DNA of 64,000 nucleotides from Catellatospora methionotrophica (GTDB lineage: Bacteria > Actinomycetota > Actinomycetes > Mycobacteriales > Micromonosporaceae), in assembly GCF_011297335.1 (NCBI RefSeq), contig NZ_JAAOTJ010000015.1, positions 1 to 64,000 on the forward strand, in the 5' to 3' direction. Of this stretch, positions 49,464-57,717 are shown piece by piece (the first letter of the stretch is position 1; the number at the start of each line of letters is the position of its first letter). The notes below the pieces were generated by a model. That model had not been told where the DNA came from. It did no database searches and worked only from the letters and a program-made list of their open reading frames with translations. The position numbers and the translations under genes were made by a program.

Positions 49464-50701
49464 TGACCGATCCCGTGACCGGACCGGCGGTGCCCCCGCC
49501 GACCCCGGCGACCGAGCTGAGCAGCCCTAAGGAGGCGGTCGGCGGGTGGCTGCAGACGCTGCGCACCGGCGACATCGGCTCGCTGCCGATCATCATCGGG
49601 CTGATCCTGATCGTGATCGTGTTCCAGAGTCTCAACCCGACCTTCCTCAACGCGTTCAACCTGGTCAACCTGTGCCTGCAGATCGCCGCGCTGGGCATCA
49701 TGGCCACCGGCATCACGCTCGTGCTGATGCTCGGCGAGATCGACCTGTCCATCGGCTCGGTGAGCGGCCTGGCCGCTGCCGTGCTGCTGGTCACCCACGT
49801 GAACCACGGGTACGCGCCGCTGCTGGCGGTGCTGGTCGCGGTGCTCGTCGGCACGCTGGTCGGCACGATCCAGGGCTCCATCTTCGCCAAGATCGGCGTG
49901 CCGTCGTTCATCGTGACGCTGGCGGGCCTGCTCATCTGGCAGGGCGTACAGCTGCGGGTGCTCGGCGAGCAGGGCACCATCAACCTGCCCCCGACCGGCA
50001 CGCTGGTGCGCTGGGCGCAGTTCTCGTTCGTGCCGCAATGGCTGGCGATCACCCTGGCCGCCCTGGCGCCGCTGCTCTACCTGCTGCTCAGCCTGCTGAC
50101 CCGGCGTCGGCGGGCCGCCGCGGAGCTGCCCGTGACGCCGCTGTGGCTGCCGATCGCGGTCGCCGTGATCCTGCTCGTGCTGCTCCAGCTCGTCGTCGCG
50201 AAGCTCCACCTCGACCGCGGTGTGCCGTGGACCTTCGTGTTCATGGTGCTGGTGGTGGTCTTCTTCGACTGGCTGCTGCGGCGCACCGCGTACGGCCGAA
50301 AGATCTTCGCGGTGGGCGGCAACATCGAGGCGGCCCGCCGCTCCGGCATCAACGTCGACGCCATCCGGATCTCGGTGTTCGCGCTGTGCAGCACGCTCGC
50401 CGCGGTCAGCGGGGTGGTGGCCGCGATGCGGCTCGGCTTCGCCAACCAGCAGTCCGGCAGCGGCGAAACGCTGATCAACGCGATCGCCGCGGCCGTCATC
50501 GGCGGCACGAGCCTGTTCGGCGGCCGTACCCGCCGCTACGCCCCGCTGCTGGGCGCGCTGGTCATCGGTGCGATCGCCAACGGCCTCGAACTGCTGAGCC
50601 TGTCCTCCGACGTACGCCTCATCGTCACCGGCACCGTCCTGCTGGCCGCCGTGGTCATCGACGCCCTGGTGCAGCGTTCCCGCACCTCACACGGGCGCTG
50701 A
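49463..50701 (+). CDS. xylH: Sugar ABC transporter permease (XylH/RbsC family)
   Basis: 412 aa with about ten membrane helices. LNPTFLNAFNLVNLCLQ and ATGITLVLMLGEIDLSIG are the typical RbsC/XylH signatures (EIDLSIG couples to the ATPase). A later GRKIFAVGGNIEAARRSGI and FGGRTRRYAPLLGALVIGAI complete the family. Coupled to the ATPase gene by one base. No xylose isomerase, kinase or regulator gene is adjacent. Confidence 0.93.
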   Translation: MTDPVTGPAVPPPTPATELSSPKEAVGGWLQTLRTGDIGSLPIIIGLILIVIVFQSLNPTFLNAFNLVNLCLQIAALGIMATGITLVLMLGEIDLSIGSVSGLAAAVLLVTHVNHGYAPLLAVLVAVLVGTLVGTIQGSIFAKIGVPSFIVTLAGLLIWQGVQLRVLGEQGTINLPPTGTLVRWAQFSFVPQWLAITLAALAPLLYLLLSLLTRRRRAAAELPVTPLWLPIAVAVILLVLLQLVVAKLHLDRGVPWTFVFMVLVVVFFDWLLRRTAYGRKIFAVGGNIEAARRSGINVDAIRISVFALCSTLAAVSGVVAAMRLGFANQQSGSGETLINAIAAAVIGGTSLFGGRTRRYAPLLGALVIGAIANGLELLSLSSDVRLIVTGTVLLAAVVIDALVQRSRTSHGR

Positions 50702-50707
50702 CCCCGG

Positions 50708-50890
50708 TCAGCCCTGGACCGCGGGGTTCAGGTCGGGCGGGGTGTCGCGGCGGGGGTCGCTCTCGGACTCCGTCTGGGCGACGAGGTCGTCGGGGGCGGG
50801 GCGGGCCGGGAGTTCGCCGAACCTGACGTGGCGCAGGAACGCCGACTCCTCGTCGGTGAACTTCTCGCCCGAGTACCGCTCGTCGGTCAT
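50708..50890 (-). CDS. Small conserved acidic protein
   Basis: 60 aa, very acidic, no domain. Its start (ATGA at 50887-50890) overlaps the stop of the upstream PP2C-like gene, so translation is coupled. EESAFLRHVRFGELPARP is the most structured part. Its end is 6 bp from the xylH stop, with no room for a terminator on either strand. Confidence 0.6.
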   Translation of the reverse strand: MTDERYSGEKFTDEESAFLRHVRFGELPARPAPDDLVAQTESESDPRRDTPPDLNPAVQG

Positions 50891-51690
50891 GCTGGCTCCC
50901 TGGTGGTGTCGAACAGGCAGACCGCCGCGGTGGCGTCGTCGCTGACCTTCTGGCGGGGCCAGCGGGCCCGGTCGGGGTCGTCGCGCTCGGCGGCGCGGGT
51001 CGCCGCGATGATGCCCGCCGGGCCCTCGCGGTAGCCGAGATCAAGGTAACCGCGCCAGTCCAGCAGACCGTAGTCGGTGACGAGCAGGGCCGCGCCGTCG
51101 GAGGCGAGGATCGCGCCGCGTACGCCGGAGACGGTGCCGGTCAGGGCGTGTGCGGCGGCTTCGGGTTCGGTGCGGGCGATCCAGTAGCCGCCGGTCGTGT
51201 TGCGCTGGGACTGCTGGTCGGCGATGAACCGGGTCAGGTCGTCGCGGGTGCCGCGCTCGGCCGCCGCGGCCAGGTCGGGCGTGGCCAGCGCCTTCCAGGA
51301 GTCGTCGAGGACGGCGACGGGGCCGTCCGGGGTGTCCAGCACCGCCGGGGAGTCGGCCAGCACCAGATACTCCGCGCCCTGCGCCGTCTGCCGCAGGATG
51401 GACACGGTCGAACCGGGCGAGCCCGGGTGCCGCAGGTCGCAGCGCGGGTGCTCGGTCGCCACCTCCTCGATGGCCAATGCCAGGCCGTCCACCAGGGACG
51501 CCGGTCCGTCCAGGCGGCGCAGCAGCCGCGCGCCGAGCCGGGCGACATACCAGGCGGTGCCGTGTACGCAGCCGGTCTGCGGGCTCTCGGTCAGCCCGTC
51601 GAGGACCACCGCGAGCCGGGGATGCGCCCCTGCCCAGTCAAGATTGACCCCGCTCGGCGTGGCTGCCTCTCCGGCGATGCTGACCCGCAT
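50887..51690 (-). CDS. PP2C-like phosphatase-fold protein
   Basis: 267 aa. LAVVLDGLTES, a central HRALAIEEV-like helix, GAILASDGAALLVT and VSDDATAAVCLF follow the order of metal-binding motifs of PP2C (PPM) phosphatases, although the first motif is weaker than the classical DG-x-G. It may be an active Ser/Thr phosphatase or a degenerate one. It is coupled to the 60-residue gene downstream. The ATG has no strong Shine-Dalgarno. Confidence 0.75.
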   Translation of the reverse strand: MRVSIAGEAATPSGVNLDWAGAHPRLAVVLDGLTESPQTGCVHGTAWYVARLGARLLRRLDGPASLVDGLALAIEEVATEHPRCDLRHPGSPGSTVSILRQTAQGAEYLVLADSPAVLDTPDGPVAVLDDSWKALATPDLAAAAERGTRDDLTRFIADQQSQRNTTGGYWIARTEPEAAAHALTGTVSGVRGAILASDGAALLVTDYGLLDWRGYLDLGYREGPAGIIAATRAAERDDPDRARWPRQKVSDDATAAVCLFDTTREPA

Positions 51691-51791
51691 GTCGCTCTCC
51701 GCTCCCGGCCGCCAGGTCGCCGCCGCGACTCCACCCTTCCATGATCGGCATACGGCGGCACACCGGGTGTCACCTCCGCCCCCACCCCCGG

Positions 51792-51854
51792 CGCAACTCT
51801 TAAGGAGTCGCGCCCTCGGGACCCTCCTGACGCCGCGACTCTTTAAGAGTTGCG
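51792..51854. repeat. Long hairpin of AACTCTTAAGGAGT-type arms (family C)
   Basis: Arms 51792-51812 and 51834-51854 are 21 bp each and complementary except for one wobble pair, with a 21-nt loop. The right arm matches 26-46 with one change. The hairpin lies just after the stop of the response regulator (minus strand), so it could also terminate it. Confidence 0.7.
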
Positions 51855-51892
51855 GCGGGGGTGGGGTCGGGGGTGGGGTGGGGTGGGGTGGG
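51853..51892 (+). other. G-tract with quadruplex potential
   Basis: Six runs of three or more G separated by 1-2 bases (GGGGGTGGGGTCGGGGG, then repeated TGGGG) directly after the stop of the response regulator. The purine strand is plus, opposite to the coding strand. Confidence 0.5.
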
Positions 51893-52513
51893 TCAGCGGA
51901 TGAAGCCGCGTTGGCGGGCCTCGGCGGTGGCGGCGGTGCGGTTGTCGACGCCGAGTTTGGCGAATACCTGGACCAGGTGGGACTTGACGGTGGCTTCGCT
52001 GATGAACAGTGCGCGGGCTATCGCGGAGTTGGAGTGGCCGCTCGCGACCAGCTGCAGCACCTGGGTTTCGCGGGGGGTCAGGCTGGTGCCCGGGGCGCGT
52101 TCGCGTGACACCAGGCGGGTGGCCACTGACGGGGCCAGCACCGTCTGGCCGGCCGCCGCCGAGCGCAGCGCCCGCAGCAGGTCGGCCGGTTCGGCATCCT
52201 TGAGCAGGTAGCCGATCGCGCCGGCCTCGATCGCCCGCAGGATGTCGGCGTCACTGTCGTACGTGGTCAGGATCAGCACGCGGGGCGGGTCGGGCAGCGC
52301 TCGCACCTGTGCGGTGGCCGCCGCGCCGTCGATGCCGGGGCCCAGCTGCAGGTCCATCAGCACCACGTCGGGGCGCAGCTCGCGGGCCAGGCGCACCGCG
52401 TCGTCGCCGCCGGCCGCCTCGCCGACCACCCGGAGCCCGGGATCGGCCTCCAGGGTCGCCCGTAGCCCGGTTCGCACGATGGGGTGGTCGTCCACCAGCA
52501 ACACACTGATCAC
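51893..52513 (-). CDS. NarL/LuxR-family response regulator
   Basis: 206 aa. Receiver with VLLVDDHPIVRTGLR and phosphoacceptor D54 in DVVLMDLQL, then a LuxR-type helix-turn-helix (about 140-205). The GTG/ATG start overlaps the stop of the kinase gene by 4 bases, so the two are coupled. Downstream lie the family C hairpin and the G-tract. Targets unknown; the divergent peptide/HmO locus nearby is a candidate but there is no evidence. Confidence 0.94.
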   Translation of the reverse strand: MISVLLVDDHPIVRTGLRATLEADPGLRVVGEAAGGDDAVRLARELRPDVVLMDLQLGPGIDGAAATAQVRALPDPPRVLILTTYDSDADILRAIEAGAIGYLLKDAEPADLLRALRSAAAGQTVLAPSVATRLVSRERAPGTSLTPRETQVLQLVASGHSNSAIARALFISEATVKSHLVQVFAKLGVDNRTAATAEARQRGFIR

Positions 52514-53793
52514 GACAGGGCCTGGCTCGTGACCGTCGACGATGCGCCGGGTACAGGGGCGGCCATGGTCGCGTCAACGGGCACGGCAGCGGCAGCGGAG
52601 ATCGGTGACGTGTCGGCCGGGTCGCGCGGGGGCGGCAGGGGGACGGTGGCGCTGATCGCGGTGCCCTCGCCGGGGGTCGACTCCACCACGAGCACGCCGC
52701 CTACCTCGGCGAGGCGGCTGCTCATCGCGGACAGGCCGAGGCCGGTGCCGGAGGACGGCGACGCGGCCGGGTCGCGGGGGTCGAAGCCGACGCCGTCGTC
52801 GGCGACGTCGACGCGTACGGCCGCGGGCTGGAAGGCGAGGGTGACCACGACGGTGGCCGCGCGGGCGTGCGCGCGTACGTTGGCCAGCGCGGCCTGGGTG
52901 ACCCGCAGCAGCGCGACCGCGACCGGGGTCGGCAGCGGGCCGTGCTCGCCGTCGGCGACGAAGCGGGCGTCGACGCCGAAGTGCCGGGCGTCGGCGACGG
53001 CCCGTTCCAGGGCCTCGGGCAGCGAGCGGCCGGTCAGCTCGGCCGGGGCGAGTGCCCGCACCAGCCGCCGGGTGTCCTCCAGCGCGCCCCGCGCCGCGTG
53101 TTCGGCTATCTCCAGCGGCGGGCCGGGATCGGCGGCGTCGCGGGCGGAGCGCAGCAGCAGGATGATGCTGGACAGGTTCTGCGCGACGGTGTCGTGGATC
53201 TCGCGGGCGAGCCGTTCACGCTCGGCGAGGATGCCTTCGCGGCGTTCGGTCGCGGCGAGCCGTTCCTGGGCCTGGGTCAGCTCCTTGACCAGCGCGGCAC
53301 GGGCTTCGCTCTCGCGGCGCAGCCGCCGGTAGACCGCCGTGATCACGATCGCGACGGCGGCTCCGAGGACGGGCCCGAGGACGGTGCCGGAGTCCAGCCC
53401 GCCGCGGTGCGCGCCCGCGGCGGCGACCGCGATCGCGGTCAGCGCGGCCGTGCCGGGCAGTCCGGCGCGCGGGGGCAGCAGTTGCAGGCAGAGCAGGTAC
53501 AGCGCGAACGCGAGCCAGACGAAGGACAGTGACAGCGCGAGCAGCGCGGTCCAGCCGACCGTCAGCACGATCAGCCACAGCAGGGCCATGCGGACTCCGG
53601 CGGCGCGGCGCGACAGCGCCATGCCCACGGCGTACCAGACGGCCACTGCGAGGGTCGTGAGCAGCACCGCCGCTCGGTCGACGCCGTCGGCCCATGCTTC
53701 ACCGGCGCCGATCGCCAGCAGCGCGGCGAAGAGCACGTGCTCGGCGCGGCGCAGCAGCGTCAGCGCGTCCTGCCCGCGTCCCGCCCTGCTCAT
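52510..53793 (-). CDS. Sensor histidine kinase (HisKA_3/DesK-like)
   Basis: 427 aa. Four or five N-terminal membrane helices (about 15-155), dimerisation helix with phosphoacceptor H200 in LAREIHDTVAQNLSSI, N-box LLRVTQAALANVRAHA, G-boxes DDGVGFDP and GTGLGLSAM, and an Ala/Pro tail. Ligand unknown. The ATG has no Shine-Dalgarno, but a TACGCT -10-like hexamer (minus strand) ends 8 bases before it, so it is probably leaderless. Confidence 0.93.
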   Translation of the reverse strand: MSRAGRGQDALTLLRRAEHVLFAALLAIGAGEAWADGVDRAAVLLTTLAVAVWYAVGMALSRRAAGVRMALLWLIVLTVGWTALLALSLSFVWLAFALYLLCLQLLPPRAGLPGTAALTAIAVAAAGAHRGGLDSGTVLGPVLGAAVAIVITAVYRRLRRESEARAALVKELTQAQERLAATERREGILAERERLAREIHDTVAQNLSSIILLLRSARDAADPGPPLEIAEHAARGALEDTRRLVRALAPAELTGRSLPEALERAVADARHFGVDARFVADGEHGPLPTPVAVALLRVTQAALANVRAHARAATVVVTLAFQPAAVRVDVADDGVGFDPRDPAASPSSGTGLGLSAMSSRLAEVGGVLVVESTPGEGTAISATVPLPPPRDPADTSPISAAAAVPVDATMAAPVPGASSTVTSQALS

Positions 53794-53828
53794 GGCGTCA
53801 GAGCGTAGCCGCAGTGCGGCGGGGTTCG

Positions 53829-53856
53829 CCGCGGCCGCCAGGGGCTGCGGCCGCGG
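53829..53856 (-). terminator. GC-rich hairpin between the peptide gene and the sensor kinase gene
   Basis: CCGCGGCCGC at 53829-53838 pairs perfectly with 53847-53856. It lies 48 bp after the stop of the 28-residue ORF and 36 bp before the kinase start, so the peptide appears to be its own transcription unit. Confidence 0.65.
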
Positions 53857-53903
53857 AGGGCCGGGGCGCGGCGCATGGCCGCACCCCGGTTCACTTCAAC
53901 AGG

Positions 53904-53990
53904 TCAGGCGATGACGCCGTCGACCTCACGCTGGGCAACCTCGCGCTTGGCAACCTCACGCTTGGCAACCTCCTTCTTTGCAACCTCCAT
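53904..53990 (-). CDS. 28-residue repeat peptide, candidate precursor peptide
   Basis: Short, not previously called gene. The ATG at 53990 is preceded by GGAGGAGG with the correct spacing, the best Shine-Dalgarno in the region. The peptide starts M, then four units of E-V-A-(K/Q)-(K/R), then a non-repeat tail ending DGVIA. At the DNA level this is a 15-bp tandem repeat. E at i and K/R at i+3/i+4 would form a stable charged helix, and basic pairs could be protease sites. There is no signal peptide. A hairpin terminator follows and the next genes face the other way. It could be a RiPP precursor, a leader peptide or a chance ORF over a repeat. Confidence 0.55.
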   Translation of the reverse strand: MEVAKKEVAKREVAKREVAQREVDGVIA

Positions 53991-54265
53991 GATCACACCT
54001 CCTCCTCGGATCTTGAAGGGCGCGGCACAGCACGCTCCGATGTCTGCATGGTCTGGCACCGGAGCGCACTAGTGACGCGTTAGGGACTGTAGCGATAGTT
54101 GCCTCAGCAGTGAAGTCCCTCAATATTGATCTTCTGAAAACTCGTTGTGAACTGTCCCAATAGGCGGCAATGAGTGTCGCGGTGCCGACACATCACGGGG
54201 TTCTTCCATTGAAAACAGTACCTAAATCACTCTTACGACAATCACTTCCTAAAGATCTCTGGGTA

Positions 54266-54295
54266 TTGTGCGGCGTCGATCGGCTCCTTTAGCGT
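54266..54295 (+). promoter_or_regulatory. Candidate promoter of the HmO-like gene
   Basis: TTGTGC (54266-54271), 18 bases, TAGCGT (54290-54295). The start codon lies 35 bases after the -10. The spacer upstream (54000-54260) is unusually AT-rich and must also hold the peptide promoter on the other strand. Confidence 0.45.
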
Positions 54296-54329
54296 GGGCT
54301 GCGGACGGGTACGAAGCTGTGGAGGTCCG

Positions 54330-55424
54330 TTGCCGATCCTGTGCACCGACGACTACCGCGCCCTCGCCCGGCCACGGCTGCCCGCCGACGTCTGGGACTA
54401 CATCGACGGCGGCAGCGGCGCGGAACTCACCCTCGACGCCAACCGCCGCCTGTTCGACCGCACCGAGCTGCGCCCCCGGGTGCTCGTCGACGTCTCGGTC
54501 TGCGACACGGCCGGCAAGCTGCTCGGCGCCCCGCTGGCCACACCGGTCGGCATCGCGCCGACGGCGTACCACCGGCTGGCCCATCCCGACGGCGAGGTCG
54601 CCACGGCACGCGGCGCGGGCCCGGCGGGCGCGCTGTTCGTGGTGAGCATCTTCGCCAGCCGCAGCCTGGAGGACATCGCCGCGGCGGCGACCGGCCCCCT
54701 GTGGCTGCAGCTGTACTGGCTGCGCCGCCGCGCCGCACTCGCCGAACTGGCCCGCCGCGCCCGCGACGCCGGCTACCGCGCGCTGGTGCTCACCGTCGAC
54801 GCGCCGCGCATCGGCCAGCGACTGCGCGACGCCCGCAACGGCTTCGCGGTCGACCCCGGGGTGCGCGCGGTGAACCTCGACGACGCGATCATGGCAAGCT
54901 CGCACGAGCACCGCGAAGGCGCGTCCGCCATCGCCACGCACGCGGCGCAGGCCTTCGACCAGACCGTGACCTGGGCCGACCTGGCCTGGCTGCGCGGGCT
55001 CACCGACCTGCCGCTGGTGCTCAAGGGCGTGCTGACCGCCGAGGACGCCGACCGCGCGCTCGAACACGGCGTCGACGCGATCATCGTGTCCAACCACGGC
55101 GGACGGCAGCTCGACGGCGCGGTGCCCGCGCTGCGCGCGCTGCCCGAGGTGGTCGCGGCGGTAGCGGGCCGCTGCCCGGTGCTGCTCGACGGGGGCGTAC
55201 GCCACGGCCGCGACGTCTTCGTCGCCCTGGCCCTGGGCGCGAGCGCGGTGCTCGTCGGCCGCCCGGCACTGTGGGCGCTGGCGGCCGACGGCGCGGACGG
55301 CGTAAACGGCCTGCTGACCATGCTCACCGGCGAGCTGGAACACACGATGGCGCTGGCCGGGCGACCGCGGCTGGGCGATCTCGGCCGCGACGCGGTGCTG
55401 CTGCCCGACCGGCGCGACGGCTGA
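54330..55424 (+). CDS. FMN-dependent alpha-hydroxy-acid oxidase, hydroxymandelate-oxidase (HmO)-like
   Basis: 364 aa. A glycolate-oxidase-type TIM barrel with FMN: IDGGSGAELTLDANR, PVGIAPTAYHRLAHPDGE, LWLQLYWLRR, the base His in SNHGGRQLDGAVP (near 255) and LDGGVRHGRDVFVALALGA for phosphate binding. Closest architecture is Hmo of glycopeptide-antibiotic clusters, which oxidises 4-hydroxymandelate to 4-hydroxybenzoylformate; L-lactate oxidase is an alternative. TTG 54330 is preceded by GGAGG with short spacing. The HpgT-like gene follows 15 bases later, which favours the phenylglycine reading. Confidence 0.85.
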   Translation: MPILCTDDYRALARPRLPADVWDYIDGGSGAELTLDANRRLFDRTELRPRVLVDVSVCDTAGKLLGAPLATPVGIAPTAYHRLAHPDGEVATARGAGPAGALFVVSIFASRSLEDIAAAATGPLWLQLYWLRRRAALAELARRARDAGYRALVLTVDAPRIGQRLRDARNGFAVDPGVRAVNLDDAIMASSHEHREGASAIATHAAQAFDQTVTWADLAWLRGLTDLPLVLKGVLTAEDADRALEHGVDAIIVSNHGGRQLDGAVPALRALPEVVAAVAGRCPVLLDGGVRHGRDVFVALALGASAVLVGRPALWALAADGADGVNGLLTMLTGELEHTMALAGRPRLGDLGRDAVLLPDRRDG

Positions 55425-55439
55425 ACGGAGCACGTGGTC

Positions 55440-56780
55440 ATGGTGAAGCGCGAGGAGCACGCGGCGCGGCCGCGCCCTGTCGGCAACCCGGTGCAGCTGG
55501 TCAAGGAGGCCATGCACGCCTCGGTGAGCGACCCCGTCGCCGCCTCGATGAACTTCCTCAACGAGGTCGCCGGGCGCTTCCCGGACGCGATCTCGCTGGC
55601 CGCCGGGCGGCCGTACGAGGGCTTCTACGACATCGCCGACATCACCCGCTACCTCGACGTGTACGTCGCGTACCTCGGTGACCAGGGCAGCACTCCGGAG
55701 CAGATCCGCCGCGCCCTGATGCAGTACGGCCGCACCAACGGCCAGATCCACGGGCTCATCGCACGCATGCTCGCCGTCGACGAGGACATCCACGTGCCGG
55801 CCGAGGCGATCTCGGTCACCGCGGGCTGCCAGGAAGCCATGATCATGGCGCTGCGCGGGCTCTGCGCGGGCCCCGACGACGTCCTGCTGGCGGCCGAACC
55901 CTGCTACGTCGGCATCACCGGCGCGGCCAGAGTGCTGAACATCGACGTCGTGCCGGTGCCCGAAGGCCCGGACGGCCTCGACCCGGCTCGCGTCGCCGAG
56001 GTCGCCCGCGCGGTGCGCGCCCAGGGCCGCCACCCCCGCGCGCTGTACCTGGTGCCCGACTTCTCCAACCCGTCCGGCCGCTGCCTGGACCTGCCCGCGC
56101 GGCACGCGCTGCTCGACGTCGCCGCCGCCGAGGACCTGCTGATCCTGGAGGACGACCCGTACGGCCTGTTCGGCCTCGACGACCGCCCCCGGCCCCGGCT
56201 CAAGTCCCTCGACCGCGACCAGCGCGTCATCTACCTGGGCTCGTTCGCCAAGTCCTGCTTCCCCGGCGCGCGCATCGGCTTCCTGGTCGCCGACCAGACC
56301 GTCGTCGACGCCACCGGCAACCGCACCCTGCTGGCCGAGGAACTGTCCGCGATCAAGAGCATGGTCACGGTCAACACCTCGCCCATCGCCCAGGCCGTCG
56401 TCGGCGGACTGCTGGTCGAGTCCGGCTGCAGCCTCAAGGCGGCCAACGTGGACAAGATCGCGTTCTACCGGCAGAACATGCTGCGCCTGCTCGACGCCCT
56501 CGACCGGCACCTGCCCGCCCCCTGGCGCGACGCGGTCGGCATCTCCTGGAACGTGCCCGCGGGCGGCTTCTTCGCCGTCGTCGACGTGCCCATCCCTGCC
56601 GACGAGAAGCTGCTGGAGGTCTCCGCCTCCCGCCACGGCGTCCTGTGGACCCCCATGAGCTTCTTCTACACCGACGGCGGCACCCGTTCCCTCCGCCTGT
56701 CCTGCAGCGGCCTCGACCCCGACACCCTCGAAGAGGGCGTACGCCGCCTCGCCGCCCTCCTCCGCGACTCCATCGCCTGA
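55440..56780 (+). CDS. PLP-dependent aminotransferase, HpgT-like
   Basis: 446 aa, fold-type I aminotransferase with the Schiff-base Lys in LGSFAKSCFPGARIGF (near 271). SMNFLNEVAGRFPDAISLAAGRPYEGF is characteristic of the group that includes 4-hydroxyphenylglycine aminotransferase HpgT. It would convert a phenylglyoxylate to a phenylglycine, and the preceding HmO-like enzyme can supply that keto acid. ATG 55440 is preferred to GTG 55434 because CGGAG lies 9 bases upstream. Alternative: a MocR-type or aromatic aminotransferase without phenylglycine role. Confidence 0.85.
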   Translation: MVKREEHAARPRPVGNPVQLVKEAMHASVSDPVAASMNFLNEVAGRFPDAISLAAGRPYEGFYDIADITRYLDVYVAYLGDQGSTPEQIRRALMQYGRTNGQIHGLIARMLAVDEDIHVPAEAISVTAGCQEAMIMALRGLCAGPDDVLLAAEPCYVGITGAARVLNIDVVPVPEGPDGLDPARVAEVARAVRAQGRHPRALYLVPDFSNPSGRCLDLPARHALLDVAAAEDLLILEDDPYGLFGLDDRPRPRLKSLDRDQRVIYLGSFAKSCFPGARIGFLVADQTVVDATGNRTLLAEELSAIKSMVTVNTSPIAQAVVGGLLVESGCSLKAANVDKIAFYRQNMLRLLDALDRHLPAPWRDAVGISWNVPAGGFFAVVDVPIPADEKLLEVSASRHGVLWTPMSFFYTDGGTRSLRLSCSGLDPDTLEEGVRRLAALLRDSIA

Positions 56781-56880
56781 CCCCTCCCCTACGCCCCGAC
56801 CCCACCCACGGGCTCGGGTCCCGAACCATGCCCCGCCCCTCGCCCCTCGCCCTTCACCTACCACCGGCACCACACGCTGT

Positions 56881-56943
56881 GGGCGCGGCACCGTGCGCAG
56901 GCGGCGCGGCACCGTGCGTAGAGGGCGCGGCACCGTGCGTTGC
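56881..56943. repeat. 21-bp tandem repeat (three units)
   Basis: Three units of form SGGCGCGGCACCGTGCGYNGN at 56881, 56902 and 56923 lie in the 303-bp gap after the HpgT-like gene. 21 bp keeps frame, but no start or ribosome binding site makes it coding. Confidence 0.6.
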
Positions 56944-56982
56944 TGCGATTTCGGGGAAAGTGCGCCTTCGAGCCGTCCGATA

Positions 56983-57006
56983 CCTGCAGTTCTCCGAAAC
57001 TGCAGG
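56983..57006 (+). terminator. Hairpin before the ArsR-type gene
   Basis: CCTGCAGTT (56983-56991) pairs with AACTGCAGG (56998-57006) across a 6-nt loop. It could terminate the HmO-HpgT transcript 200 bp upstream or act as an operator. Confidence 0.4.
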
Positions 57007-57048
57007 CTGTTTGCCGTGGCGCAGGTCGCACCGACCGGGTTTCGCTCC

Positions 57049-57077
57049 TTGACAAGTTTTGTTGTCGGTGTGAGAGT
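57049..57077 (+). promoter_or_regulatory. Promoter and overlapping palindrome of the ArsR-type gene
   Basis: TTGACA (57049-57054), 17 bases, GAGAGT (57072-57077) form the promoter. GACAA (57051-57055) and TTGTC (57062-57066) form a palindrome over the -35, in the position expected for autorepression. Confidence 0.55.
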
Positions 57078-57083
57078 AGGGGC

Positions 57084-57713
57084 ATGTTCGAGGTCGGGGT
57101 GATCGAGGATCCGGCGGTGGCCGAGGTGTCGCTCGATCCGGTGCGGGCGCGGTTGCTGGCCGCGCTGGCGGAGCCGGGGTCGGCGACGACGCTGGCGGCG
57201 CAGGCCGGGCTGACCCGGCAGAAGGTCAACCACCATCTGCGGACGCTGGAGAGCCACGGGCTCATCGAGCTGGTCGAGGAGCGGCGCAAGGGCAACTGCA
57301 CGGAACGGGTGCTGCGGGCCACCGCCGCGTCCTACGTGATCTCGCCCGCGGCGTTCGCGGCGGTCGCGCCCGACCCCGACCGCTCCCCCGACCAGCAGTC
57401 GGCGCGCTGGCTGCTGGCGCTGGCGTCGCGGCTGGTGCGGGAGATCGGCGAGCTGATCACCGGGGCGCGCGCGGCCCGCCGTCCGCTGGCGACGTTCGCG
57501 GTCGACACCGAGATCCGGTTCGCGTCGGCGGGTGACCGGGCCGCGTTCGCCGCCGAACTGACCGAGACGCTGGCCGCCCTGGTCGGCCGTTATCACGACG
57601 GGAGCGCCACCGGCGGCCGCAAGCACCGGCTGGTCGTCGGCCTGCACCCGAGCCTGCTGCCGCCTCGCGCGGACGGCACGCAGCTGACTGAGCAAGACAC
57701 CGAGAAGGAGTAG
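57084..57713 (+). CDS. ArsR-family winged-helix regulator
   Basis: 209 aa. N-terminal winged helix (PVRARLLAALAEPGSATTLAAQ, then RQKVNHHLRTLESHG) and a C-terminal ligand or dimer domain of about 110 aa. The Cys pairs of metal-sensing ArsR proteins are absent; NCTERVLR has a single Cys. It heads a two-gene operon with the SRPBCC protein and probably represses itself through the GACAA-N6-TTGTC palindrome. Its ligand is likely the substrate of the SRPBCC partner. Confidence 0.88.
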   Translation: MFEVGVIEDPAVAEVSLDPVRARLLAALAEPGSATTLAAQAGLTRQKVNHHLRTLESHGLIELVEERRKGNCTERVLRATAASYVISPAAFAAVAPDPDRSPDQQSARWLLALASRLVREIGELITGARAARRPLATFAVDTEIRFASAGDRAAFAAELTETLAALVGRYHDGSATGGRKHRLVVGLHPSLLPPRADGTQLTEQDTEKE

Positions 57714-57717
57714 CACC

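Noticed and set aside
53694-54083. Plus-strand frame with L-x-L-G-N repeats over the 15-bp repeat, resembling pentapeptide-repeat proteins
   Set aside because: No ribosome binding site or start near the repeat, overlaps the sensor kinase start, and the same DNA on the minus strand has a strong Shine-Dalgarno and ATG.
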